Of a stretch of DNA of 64,000 bases, positions 22,801 through 32,300 are shown in pieces (position 1 is the first letter of the stretch; each line of letters begins with the position of its first letter). The notes beneath the pieces were generated by a model, which ran no database searches, was not told where the DNA came from, and saw nothing but the letters and a program-made list of their open reading frames with translations. Source of the DNA: Pyrrhosoma nymphula (lineage: Eukaryota; Arthropoda; Insecta; Odonata; Coenagrionidae); the NCBI GenBank assembly GCA_963573305.1, contig OY754327.1, positions 57,032,244 through 57,096,243 on the forward strand, read 5' to 3'. The translations under genes and the position numbers were made by a program.

Positions 22801-24557
22801 CTGAAGACAATCCAAAGAAGCTAATATGGTTAAGGAGACAATTCAGTCAACTACTCTCATTACCTTTTGCATATGATCGTCAGATTTGGCCATTTGTGCA
22901 AAATAGTCATCAGGTCTCTTTGTCGGCACTCCCAATTTGTGCAACATAGGAATACCAGCCAAAACTGCAGCTTGGGCTTGTCTGTAGAAGCCCGTTTCAC
23001 GACGAAAATCATTTAAGGCTTTATCATCTTCCACACTAATGTTTTTTTTGTCTTTCTTAATCAAATTTTCCCGCTTCCGCTTCTGCTCTTCCAACTATAA
23101 CACATTAAAACATTAGTTGAAGTGATCATTACATAAAGTTAATGAGCAAATAATAATAAAGCTTATTCACAGGAATAACCCATTTTACAAAGATAATTAA
23201 AATATGCCACCACTGTAGGCAGCAAGAGACTAATTAGTCACTTGCTGATGATGATGGCGACATGGCTGCCAAAACCTCCATAGATTTTTTTGCGTTTACT
23301 TTAAAACTACCTTCGTGTGTCTGTGTTTCTAACACTGTATTTATTTATATGCTGCGAAATATTACAATTTTGCAAAGAATACATATATTTCAAATAAAAA
23401 AAGAACAATAATAATAAAGACAAGGGTAATTAGGTACTTTGAATAACACAATTTCAACAGCAAGTAAATACATTTTTTCTTATGAGTATGGAGAGAATCA
23501 AGGTGTAGGCCTACAAGTGGTATAATTGTGTTGAAAGTGTGGAGCATTCTGGTAAATGGTAAGTGATAGGAGAAGTTTTTATGGCAAAATTTTATGTACA
23601 ATAATTTGGTTCTTCATGTGGAATTGAAAGTTGCAACAAAAATTAATAATGCAGTTGAAGTTGAGCAATTAACTTTGCTGGCACATATCTTATGTAGAAA
23701 TAAAAGGCCAGCAAGCTGATGACGGGCACTGAGAAGGTACTAGTCTAAAATTTCCGTAGTTTCCTAAGTGGGAAAAATTAATTAATTTCCAAATTATAAA
23801 TATGGCAGCAATAAGGGACGGACAGGTGACTTACTTGCACAGCCAACTCAGGGGCTAAAGGGGCAGGTGTATTTTCTAAATCAAGCCGTTCAATCCATTG
23901 CAAATCCAACTTGAACTCGGATAATTTCCTTTTCAATCCTGCCTGGTAAGTAGAATAAACACAATACAGTTAAAATTTCTGGCCAAAACGTAGACTTGAC
24001 AATTACCCTATTTTACACTAAGGAGTAAGTCGTGTAAGCGCATTAAGTATCATGGAATGTCAATGAAAAATTTATACTGCTCCACACAAAACCACGTACT
24101 CGTAAAGTCGTGAGTGGAAATAAAGAAATGGGTTAGAATAAAATTGGCATATGGACTTCAAACTGGTATTGTTTCATGGAATTACGAGACACCGCTTACT
24201 AAGAAGTAACCGTCACCTGGTACTTACACTTATTCATACCAGTTAAGCCTTCAAAACAGATAATCCAGTAAAATGAGCTGAGAGCCTTATTTTCCAGCCA
24301 AAAACGTAGGTACATGAAAAGATACTACAGGCATGTGAACTTACCACATCATTTTTATACTCCTTCTTTTCCTCAATTACATTTAGACCAGGTTTTAAAA
24401 GGCCTTTACTGAAAGCTTCCTGAATCTATAAAAGTAGTACAATAATGTTATAACCACAAATACATTGCCGGTAGAGATATTTCCTAATAACAAAATTATT
24501 TAACCATACCTCCCCATCGGAGTCAAAATCTTCATCTTCCCAATCTGATTCTCCCAT
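7702..24557 (-). CDS. EBP2: EBP2 / EBNA1BP2 homologue, rRNA-processing protein (complete, 6 exons)
   Basis: Six exons join in frame into 303 codons plus stop: 24510-24557, 24345-24425, 23835-23942, 22864-23094, 15797-16047 and 7702-7894. All introns are GT-AG. The product matches the Ebp2 family from end to end and is close to the human length (306). It has an acidic N-terminus, then AFSKGLLKPGLNV (exon 2), LSEFKLDLQWIERLD (exon 3), FYRQAQAAVL at residues 115-124 and KRPDDYFAQMAKSD from residue 138 (exon 4), a Lys/Glu-rich coiled segment with KKYRKGF (exon 5), and a basic GFGGKKRGKK...KRPGK tail (exon 6). In yeast and animals Ebp2 is a nucleolar factor needed for 60S subunit assembly and 27S pre-rRNA processing. 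Most of the 16.9-kb span is transposon-laden intron. Nothing in the coding exons is broken, so the gene is probably functional. Confidence 0.95.
7895..11384. other. EBP2 intron 5, 3'-most part (in gene direction), unassigned
   Basis: AT-rich intronic DNA with no recognisable gene. A TTAACACGTTCAACGCGG motif near 8038 resembles a piggyBac-type end, but no partner was found. The segment at about 9940-10400 is less AT-rich and could be an unclassified repeat. Nothing else is supported. Confidence 0.4.
11385..13090. repeat. Two diverged direct copies of a ~702-bp block, second copy interrupted
   Basis: Unit 1 covers about 11385-12085 and unit 2 starts at about 12086. Shared stretches such as TTTTTAGACCAATTCCC, CATCGAGTTGCCTATTC, GAGGAATGTCTTC and CTTCAATCTGTTTTAAGATGG recur at a constant offset of about 702 bp. 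Near 12657 the second unit is interrupted by about 330 bp of unrelated DNA. The missing part of the unit (CCTAGGTGCTATTTATTAAG) then reappears at about 12984-13090. It carries no coding frame and lies in EBP2 intron 5. Confidence 0.8.
13490..13560 (+). repeat. Possible LINE 3'-end fragment
   Basis: The phrase TACCCCCTGCCACACACCC and the following GGCTTGCA match the 3' ends of the LINE copies at 57.6 kb and, less well, at 54.7 and 61.0 kb. No coding part is attached. Confidence 0.4.
14330..15320 (+). pseudogene. pogo/Tigger-like transposase remnant
   Basis: A decayed reading frame runs across the block in several frames. Recognisable motifs in order are VSTEIIQVKAKESARNFGI (CENP-B/HTH region, about 14391-14450), EKGYPLGQIGNANQTSVCFD (start of the DDE domain, about 14558-14620), GGMTPQLQPLDA followed by a broken NxPFKD, and an altered K..GIS..MD.SEDDELW tail (about 15200-15260). 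These match pogo-family DDE_1 transposases. Many stops and frameshifts show it is old. It lies in EBP2 intron 5 on the strand opposite the gene. No terminal repeats were identified. Confidence 0.78.
15797..16047 (-). CDS. EBP2: EBP2 exon 5 (residues 157-240), coiled/basic segment
   Basis: 251 nt, entering in phase 0 and leaving after two bases of codon 240. The acceptor is CTTCAG and the donor GTGAGT. It encodes VREVLTKKKAETERYEKIRQ, then LKTFGKKAQIE and KKYRKGFRTDLDFLDD. This matches the family's helical segment and its KKYQKGF..KLDFL motif. Confidence 0.94.
16669..17578 (+). repeat. Left TIR of the Sola-like element
   Basis: About 910 bp, the inverted copy of the right TIR. Similarity fades after TACTTGATTAATGTTGC near 17572. 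The open frames inside it are the same on both arms and are not genes. Confidence 0.85.
18082..20691 (+). pseudogene. Sola-like transposase, recently broken
   Basis: One frame runs from 18082 to 19869 with a single internal TAA (18283-18285). TAG at 19867-19869 is the next break, then a 1-nt frameshift near 19995, a TAA after SLQRDLG, and a last frame 20095-20691. Recognisable parts are an N-terminal Cys/His region (CYDPFRCH, ICNSC), a helix-turn-helix-like segment SWSRKKVATEFNVSEYAIRQ (about 18870), KWCVLAGSSGTHSVCVCAIH, LLDFSENYHYVIQDEVQGHH with a likely catalytic Asp, YFSDGCAAQYKN with a second Asp, HGKSPCDGIGGTVKR in the shifted frame, and a C-terminal HPYGPARSFYWP segment. The combination fits a DDE transposase of the Sola group. 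The long intact stretch and few lesions suggest recent death. Confidence 0.8.
20818..21925 (-). repeat. Right TIR of the Sola-like element, with internal 201-bp tandem duplication
   Basis: The inverted copy of the left TIR. The unit at about 21026-21226 is repeated at about 21227-21427, with AACAACCTGCACATAAAAAA offset by exactly 201 bp. The left arm has this unit once. The copies look nearly identical, so the duplication is younger than the element's insertion or nearly so. Confidence 0.85.
21930..22863. other. EBP2 intron 4 remainder next to exon 4
   Basis: Ordinary intronic DNA with no recognised feature. The matching remainder on the other side of the transposon is 16048-16664. Without the element, intron 4 would be about 1.56 kb. 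Confidence 0.5.
22864..23094 (-). CDS. EBP2: EBP2 exon 4 (residues 80-156), family core
   Basis: 77 codons, phase 0 at both ends. The acceptor is TTATAG. The donor GTAATG comes right after HMQK. It holds the most conserved part of the family: FRRETGFYRQAQAAVL and VPTKRPDDYFAQMAKSD. The open frame runs seven codons past the donor, but that extension is intronic. Confidence 0.96.
23835..23942 (-). CDS. EBP2: EBP2 exon 3 (residues 44-79)
   Basis: 36 codons, phase 0 at both ends. The acceptor is ACCAG and the donor GTAAGT. It encodes GLKRKLSEFKLDLQWIERLD, the counterpart of the human GLKQ..AEFKRDLEWVERLD block, and then a Pro/Ala-rich linker. Confidence 0.93.
24345..24425 (-). CDS. EBP2: EBP2 exon 2 (residues 17-43)
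   Basis: 27 codons, phase 0 at both ends. The acceptor is TATAG and the donor GTAAGT. It carries the conserved AFSKGLLKPGLNV segment followed by a Lys/Glu-rich stretch. Confidence 0.92.
24510..24557 (-). CDS. EBP2: EBP2 exon 1 (residues 1-16)
   Basis: It starts at ATG 24557 and encodes MGESDWEDEDFDSDGE, the acidic Ser/Asp/Glu N-terminus usual in this family. The donor is GTATGG directly after residue 16 (phase 0). No other in-frame start is needed to reach the conserved block in exon 2. Confidence 0.88.
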
Positions 24558-24668
24558 TATTAACCGCAAAATGAACTCTAAAGTACACTGCAATGGCCAC
24601 TACTTGATATATAAATTATTAAGTAAAGTCAAAACGTGTAGAAAACGGCCAAAATTTAACATTACCAA

Positions 24669-24674
24669 CACGTG
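24669..24674. promoter_or_regulatory. CACGTG E-box upstream of EBP2, with an overlapping small uORF
   Basis: A palindromic CACGTG lies about 112 bp upstream of the EBP2 ATG. Myc/Max-type factors bind this site, and ribosome-biogenesis genes are classic targets, so a regulatory role is plausible but inferred. A minus-strand ATG at 24691 opens a 9-codon reading frame ending at 24662. If transcription starts further upstream, this would be an upstream ORF. Confidence 0.35.
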
Positions 24675-25531
24675 AAGACCGCGAGGACCATGTTTACTGC
24701 GGCAGTTGCATTACGCTTCGCATTTGTTTTTCATTTCAAATTTCACTTTCACGATGCTTGCCGTGAAACCCGTGAAAGAAGTACACAGTATTGTATTTAC
24801 ATACAGTTAGCGTTTTAAACAATAATAGTGACGTGATGCATCGTCTTACTTCTTCTAATGAGTCGATAAATTGGATAATGTTTCCGCGGTAGTGATTTGG
24901 ATTATGTTTTATCTATAATTTGGGAAGACCATTCCGAGTGAGTTTTGAATGTGAATGGTTAGCTGCATATCTTTCGCCTTGGGAAAGTATGCTTGTTACA
25001 TCCTTATGCCTCAGTCATCAAAATTGATACTTACCCGAAGGAATATTTGGTTTTGGTTGTGTCAATTAGACCAAAAAGTTAAAAATGCCCATAAAGCCTG
25101 CAATCTCTCGAGTGTGCATATGCTTGATTGTGAGTGATATTTCCGCTACCTATTACCTAAAGACGATTGGAAAACTGAGGCCAACTTTTTCTCAGCAAAA
25201 CATTGGTGAGTATCTTTGATGTTTTTTTGGATTTTTACTCTGCGAACTTACCATTAAATCATTCATTCGGTCAGAATCATACAGGAGTACTCCCTCCATA
25301 AATAATTTGGGATATTCGAGCCATTCAGTTCTTATTTACCATGCTTAATCTTCGTTTGTTATGATTGGAATGGTTTAAATGATAGCGAGCCTCTTTAACT
25401 GAAATATATGATCACAGAATGAAATATGTCCTAGAGAAAAAAACTAATGTTAAATGTGATAGGTGTACGTTAAAGACTTTGGGAAATTCGGCATTGCCAT
25501 TACAATTCGTAGAACTTTGAATCAGCTGCCA

Positions 25532-25789
25532 GTAAAGGTGAGCTTTCGTCTCGCCAGCGTTAACGCGATTTTCACCCACTTTCAACCCACATATCGGAAC
25601 TAAATTCACCTCACTTATAATGCAAATCTTGCTCATTTATAAAATACTTTCAACATAACAATGCATCAACTATTCTTATATTTTTACAAATGCGCATTCT
25701 TCCTATACTCCTAAGTATCACATTCAATTTCGTCAGTTTTCTACGTTTAAAAAAAATGTTAACCGTGCGAGACGAAAGCGCACCTTTAC
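25532..25789. mobile_element. 258-bp MITE with CCA target duplication
   Basis: The ends are GTAAAGGTGAGCTTTCGTCT and its near-exact inverse (CGAAAGCGCACCTTTAC). The arms of about 32 bp reach GTTAAC on both sides. CCA directly flanks both ends (25529-25531 and 25790-25792). No coding potential. It sits in the shared upstream region of the two genes. Confidence 0.65.
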
Positions 25790-26285
25790 CCAACTGCCTT
25801 TCATGATGTTTTTCGGCAGATATATTTTTTTAAATTTCTTCACAGGCATTTCGAGTTACCTTTCGTTCTTTTTTATCCAGTGAGCGCTGTTGTTTACATG
25901 CGGCAGTCTTTGTAACTACCCTCAATGAAAACAGTCAATTACTCGGTGAAATCGTTTGCCAATAATACAATACGAGTTTCTCTGATCAAGAAACGTAATA
26001 TTATGCTTTTACTTGTCGTTTGAGTAGTATAATGTTCTTTCGATTAGCTTTAACCTCGAGGAAATACCTCTTGAGTCCTTATTTACGTTTTTGTATGGCT
26101 ACGCCGTCGTCTGCTGCTTCAGCTTTTTGTCATAGGAAGTGTTAATTGTTCCTCAATTTTAGCCTAAAATATCTTAATTTGTCGTTTGATATCCACGTTG
26201 TATTAGGATTGGGCATAGTTGTGACATTTTTGGTTCTATACCTTTCTTAACTTTGCCTCATTCCGAATTATGTTATAGTGCAGTG

Positions 26286-26376
26286 ATGACGAGGAATGGA
26301 GAGATGGCGGCGAGTGAAATGCCAATGTCCCCACTACTGAAATTGGCCCACAAATTCAACTGTTTTTACTTCTCAG
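26286..26376 (+). CDS. Nudix/DUF4743 gene exon 1
   Basis: 30 codons plus one base. It encodes MSPLLKLAHKFNCFYFS after a short Met-rich leader. The last base (G) joins GT of exon 2 to make the Gly of FSGLHQGNC. The join restores an uninterrupted family motif, which supports the pairing despite the 35-kb distance. Confidence 0.8.
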
Positions 26377-29300
26377 GTAAATATTTTTTATATTTCTTTT
26401 ACTCCTTTTTTAGAATGACTATTTCGTAGTAAATGTACCTCAAACACTTCCATTACCATTAGGTAATATTCTTTCGGGCGTGTAAAGGATATCGATCAGA
26501 TTAGTTGTTGTGTACTCCGGAGTTGCAAAACAGCAAATCGAATTTTCATGAAAGTTGAAGTACATGTTCACTTCATGTAATATCGAGTAATTTTTATTCC
26601 AATTGAGAACATATGTGTTGGGTGGAATATTGTCATAGTATTAACTTGACATTAATTTAGGGTACGTAATTTTTTTCTGTGTTAAATCATTTCTATGCTA
26701 TATTCGTATTTTCTCTGTGATACCGGTTCAGAAATTAGTCGAAAATATTATATTTTGTGGTATTTTTCAAGTATTAAAACACTTTCATAAATTTTCATTA
26801 ATATAAATCAGCATAGATTTTGGCGGGAGGTCTGGTGTGAATTTTAATAGCTTTGCTAAGTGTCCATCTAAAATTTATCCCATTATGTATTTAGTTGAAC
26901 GTAGATATTTTCTTTGCAACACAATGTTTTTTTTCTATTCTGCTCTGTCTGGAAGTCTATTTTTCCCTAGCCTTTTCCCTTGAGGAATGCTGGTGACTTG
27001 CGCATCAGGCTCGATCGGCGAAATATGGGCGTACGTATCGAAGTGGTCATAGCGACTGTGTGCTTTCTCTGCTTTGCATTTGTATCATTCTTACAATTAC
27101 GACTCAATTATGTTTACTTCTGGTAAAAGCACGAAAATCGACCCGCTATGGTCTCATGTTACATCCGCTTTCTTCCGTCTTTAGGAAATTATGTGAGATT
27201 TTCGAAATGAGCTCCGTGGAACATTTAACTTGTTTGTCATCTTTGGGATATTTGGGTGATTTTAAAATGCAGTTTTGTTTTACCATAATTATAAGTCTGA
27301 GCATAAACTACTAGTGCCCGTTCCGAACCTGCGCAAGGGAGGCGAAAAGTGAAGTCGCGCGGGGATGTGCGTGAGCCGCGTATACTTCAAGGATGTAGGG
27401 GAGAGGGTTTAGCCTGCTAAAAGGAGTAGTTATTGCTGTGATTTTTACTAAACACTACAGAAGTTATATTAAATTGAAACTCTTTATCAAACAGACTCTC
27501 CTTGAATTACCAGAATTTGTATTTGAAAACCTTCACCCTGGTCATCTACGACCTTTCCTAATGATTTTGTCCACTCTTAACGTAACGCAAGTTGACCGTG
27601 TTCGCTCTGGTGCATGTTCGGTTTCGACATTAATAAATACCTGAAATACCGTAGCACGTATAATTTATCAGTATATACTCTTGGAACACGTTAGATAAAC
27701 CCGGTTTAACATAGCTTAGAAATGTTTGATAATATCAATAATGACTATAAGTATTTTTTCTGGAGTTGAGGAGGACTACAGTATTGAGCTTTCCTTCAAT
27801 CTCACTTCAATTTCGGGACTTTCGCGTATGAAGCGAACAAATAAATGTCTCGGAATTGACATTGACTTTTGTGCCTGCGGAAATAAGGAGTAATTGCTTG
27901 ATGTGTGGTAAGGAAATTACATTCTATGTGGAATTCCAATGGATCAGTTGGAATAAAATTTAAAAGTTATTGTAATCCTGATAATTGATCAAGGGCCGGT
28001 TTTATAATGTCTGGTTAACGCTAAGCAGAAAATGATACACCCTTTAACTTTACCTGCAGGTGTCTAAAAGTTCTGGTTACCTATCAGTCTGGTTAGACAG
28101 AAGCTAACCAGAACTTTCAGCCACCTCTAGGTAAAGTTAAAGGTTTTATTATCTTCTGGTTAGCGTTAACAAGACATTATAAAACCGACCCTAAGTGTGA
28201 TTAGCTCCGGAGCGCTGTGGCCCTCCCTAACGTCATGGTAATTTTAGTCACTCGAGTGACTAAAATTACCATGACGTTAAAGTGGGAGGATGGATCCATT
28301 AGTGCTAGTAAATAAGAGAAGTTTCTATTAATATCGAAAACAGAAATTAATAATTTTTCGGTTGACATTCATTAGTTAGCAAACCTCTTAGTTTTATCGC
28401 AAATTTTGTGATCGAAGGCAACGGCCTCTTCCCGTTGCATCCTTCAAGTCCCGTAAATCGAATCGCTATAAAACTTTTTTTTTTGCTGCAATTGCCAGTT
28501 TCACCTAAATCTAAGCGCTTAATGTCGCCCTACAACGTCTCATCTATGAAGTTATTTTATCCATTTCATTGTCTGTGTAATTTTTCGTTTTCGTTCCACT
28601 ATTTGTGAGGAATTTTGATTTTTCGGCGACTCAAATACGACGAGGCAAATTCGGCGCTCTTCATGGCACTTTGCCGCGTCGTCGGATATTTTCATTTTTC
28701 GATTGCCTGGAATACCAGCTCTAATTTTATTCAGACTCTCTAGAGTACCTAGCTGCTGGGATTGCATTAAAATTTCAAATCTAATTTTGCTATTCCGTGA
28801 TTTGTAAGTGCGATAGCAAGAATTTTCTAGGCCAAGTGCCAATCCACTACATGCGCGTATCAGAAAAGGGGAATACGATCATCATTACTCGATGCGTAGC
28901 GACGCGATATCTCATTCTTGTTAGAAGAGGTCTGGGTTTCAAGATGCTAGGGAAAAAATCGTTGAAATATTTGAAAGCCTGCGAGGCTTAGTATTTATGT
29001 GAGTGAAAAAATATGTCCTTCTTGGTGGATAATTATTGCTTTTAAACCTCACTGCATACTTAGAAGCTTCTTGGATTTTGCTCTATAGTGATTACGCACT
29101 TTTTCCTCTGTGATATTGTGACTTTTATTTCTTCGTGAATTGTAAGGGAAACTTGGAGTGCCCGGACTTGGGTCGCGCTTATGGTAGCCTCCCCTGATGT
29201 AGTTTAAAAATCGTTGCGCTAGGCCTGGAGACAAGTCTTTTTCTCGAAAAAGTGATGCATTAATATAAATAATTGTATTCCCGTTGGTGATCCGAATACG

Positions 29301-32300
29301 TCAGTCAACATGAAACGTGTACAAGTGATTATGGAATATTAATTTCCCATGTTCCCCAATTAAAATCCCATGGCATTTTTTTCGCAGTGTTTTAGAACTT
29401 AAGTTCCTTTGTCTAGAAAGTACTTTGACACGGTCTATTTTTGATCCAAGAAAACATCGGAGATCGGTGTTTTTTTTTAGGCGCAGAAAATCTAGCGCAG
29501 CGATTAATCTGGCCATTTCCTTTGTTTCACTTTCACCGATGTCCACTCTGATGACATTACCTGTTATTTTGTACTGCGTTAACTTTCACCTCTCGTGAAA
29601 TAGAAAGTGCACATAGTAATGCTGTTGTTTCTCCTGGGTGTCCATTCAGCGTCGTTTATTTTTACTTACAGTTCATGGCGTAAACCAACTCAAGTTTGAT
29701 CCCATTGTGATAGTGTAGAAAAGCCTTAACTATAGATTAACTTAGTTACGGAAATTGATAAGATATTTCGGTTTGTGGGCCCTCGCCAGTATTTCAGTCT
29801 AGTGGAAATAAGCGAGGATTTGACGTCCATTTAGACCCATTTCATTAATTTTCGCTGATTTTAATGGAATCATTCATAAAAATTCTCACCCTTTCGTTTC
29901 TTATCTCCATTATATTGTAATATACGTAATGATCACGAAGTCTTTATGCCGTGGTTCCAATTAAGTTATGGTTGATGCTTCTTCGGACGACCTTGTCCCT
30001 AGCGTCCACCGTACAGAATTGCAGAGTAGCCAAATGAACGTAAATAAATCAGCAATGACTAAGGTGGCCATAAATACCCAGCGTCTAAACTTGACATGCT
30101 TGTGCTCAACGCTGTCGTGAATTGATTGGGGTGGAAGTTGTGGGACACATTTTTTTATTACTTTTCGCTTATCTTCCCTTCAACCGACGTCTGTCATATT
30201 TAACTCCTCTTTGGGCTGCTAGACAAAATGCTGGAGATATTTCGCTCGAATTCAAAAAACTTATTGGATGGTCGACAAGAACGGATGAAATCGTATGACA
30301 AGGGAGAGATTAAGACAGACTGCTCGTTCAATTAGACATTTTTTACGGATGGTGACGCAGGAGTGTCTAAGAACAGTTTTCCTCTTAAATATACCACCGC
30401 AATCTGTAGTTTGGTGTGAGAAAAGAAAATAAATGATCTTCTAGTCGCCTGAACATTTCTACGTCTATCGCCTGCGTGCATTAATTTTTGTAATCGATCG
30501 GGAATATTGTGATATAAACCGCCCTCCTCCTGACGAAGGAAATAGGAAAACATAATAGAATCATCAATTGACAGCGGGGAAAATTTGAAGCAAAGGTGAA
30601 CTTAGTTTTTATTATCACGTACAGTGAAGCCGCCATTATCCAACAAGCTTTCGCTAATAATCTGCACATGTATTCGTAGGTTAACATTTTTCACCCATCG
30701 GTTTTTACGACTCGTCTGTAACATCTATTATCTACTTGTGCGACTAACAGTAAGTGCGACATCTATTATTAACTCATTCTTACGTTGCACTTGATATGTT
30801 AACAATCAAGAGTGATTCAAGGAATAAAAATAACGTCTCATCCCTCTTCAAATTGCACCGGGTAGGTTAGAAGTGTTCCATGCTACTATTATTATACTAA
30901 ACGTCATGTACGATTAGTTGTATCATGCAGGACGTAAACTACAGTTTGATAAACTAAAGAGCCAAATGAATATCGTCGGTTGAGACTTATCGCCGAAAAA
31001 AAAAACATTTCAAACATTTTCCATTCGATTGTATAACGGTCTAATAAACACCGATTAAGGTATTGCTATTTTGTGTAACCCTAAGTAACCTAAAGTTTCG
31101 GATAACCGAGGGATAAAAAGTCTTGTGCGAACATACTTAGTTGAAATTTTCGTCCTTGCAGGCTGCACAAGAAGTGTCGTCGATCGAAAATCTTTTGCCT
31201 TCCCTCTCAAGTTCGACCGCGCCGCTCTGACCTAGTGCTATTATTTGACTAGACTAGAAATTAGGTCAGGTTCGTTACGCAGGCGAGTGGAAATTATTTT
31301 TTGCCACATTTCGTACAGTAATTATATCTTTCTCTTCTCATCCTACGATTAATTTTGCATGGATTTTTCATAAGGATTGAGGCCCACTTGTTGATTTCGT
31401 GCCTGTTATTTTCAATTTTTGTTGGTTTCTCTGATTACATTTTTAAACAGACTCATTAATGGACCTTTTGTCTCAGTATTTGTTTTATCGACATAACTTT
31501 AATATGTGCGTTGTGTTAAACTATAAATCCATCATATATTCAATGATGAAAAATGAAGGTCCCTGCGGAAATGGTGAATTGTAGTTAATTATAAAATTTT
31601 AAAGATATGTTTGAATGTTTCCATGGAAGGCTAATTGAGAAAGAGAACAATGCTTAGAATCATCTTTGTTCGTTCCAACCGTGATTTGAAGGAAAAAACA
31701 CGTTTTTCGAGTTGCGGATGTTCATCTCGTTCAGATGCTTTCCTTACATTGAGGTCACGGAGACGATTCCGGTGCGATTCAAGTACATGCTCATTGAGTG
31801 TTGTAAACGAGGGCGCTGAGGACATACCTCGCGCTGGCATGATGCCTCGCGCCCCTAATGGCCAAACAGGTTTTCAGCGGTATTTTTATGGTGGAGCATA
31901 AAGATACTTCTATTTACTTTACTCGGTGGCTTTAGGGGCATTATTTTGGATCAGTGGTTTGAAATACAACGTAAATATTACCTTTTTTGATTCTGGACTG
32001 TTTTAAACCACATATGGAGACCCGGCAATGTAATAAACTCACCATTCCTCTATAACTTTCATGTGCATACAAAGATTTCTATGGACTGGTTTAGCCCTTA
32101 GGCAGTGCCTGGGTGTGTCCTTGCGTTAAAAGGGCCCTGATTTAATATATTGGATAGTCTTAGGAGTCACTTTAGGGAACTTCTTGTATGGGGCAATGAA
32201 AGATAAAGGCTAGAGAAAGTAGTGTGAAATTCACGAGGTCAGGATGAAACATTTGAAGTCAAATTTCATTATTTACTTGTTATTTATTTAGTCTGCAGAA

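Larger units (their letters stand above)
24558..26285. promoter_or_regulatory. Head-to-head intergenic region between EBP2 and the Nudix gene
   Basis: About 1.73 kb separates the two divergent start codons, so promoters and 5' UTRs of both genes should lie here. Supported items are the CACGTG near EBP2 and a 258-bp inverted-repeat element at 25532-25789. No TATA box could be assigned with confidence. Confidence 0.5.

Noticed and set aside
22843..22863. Extension of the EBP2 exon 4 frame to a stop (VMRVVD type ending)
   Set aside because: The family peptide leaves at HMQK into exon 5 through a GTAATG donor. The extension is intronic read-through.
31631..31901. Overlapping frames of 69-88 codons on both strands
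   Set aside because: The composition is slightly protein-like, but there is no domain, start context or splice support on either strand.
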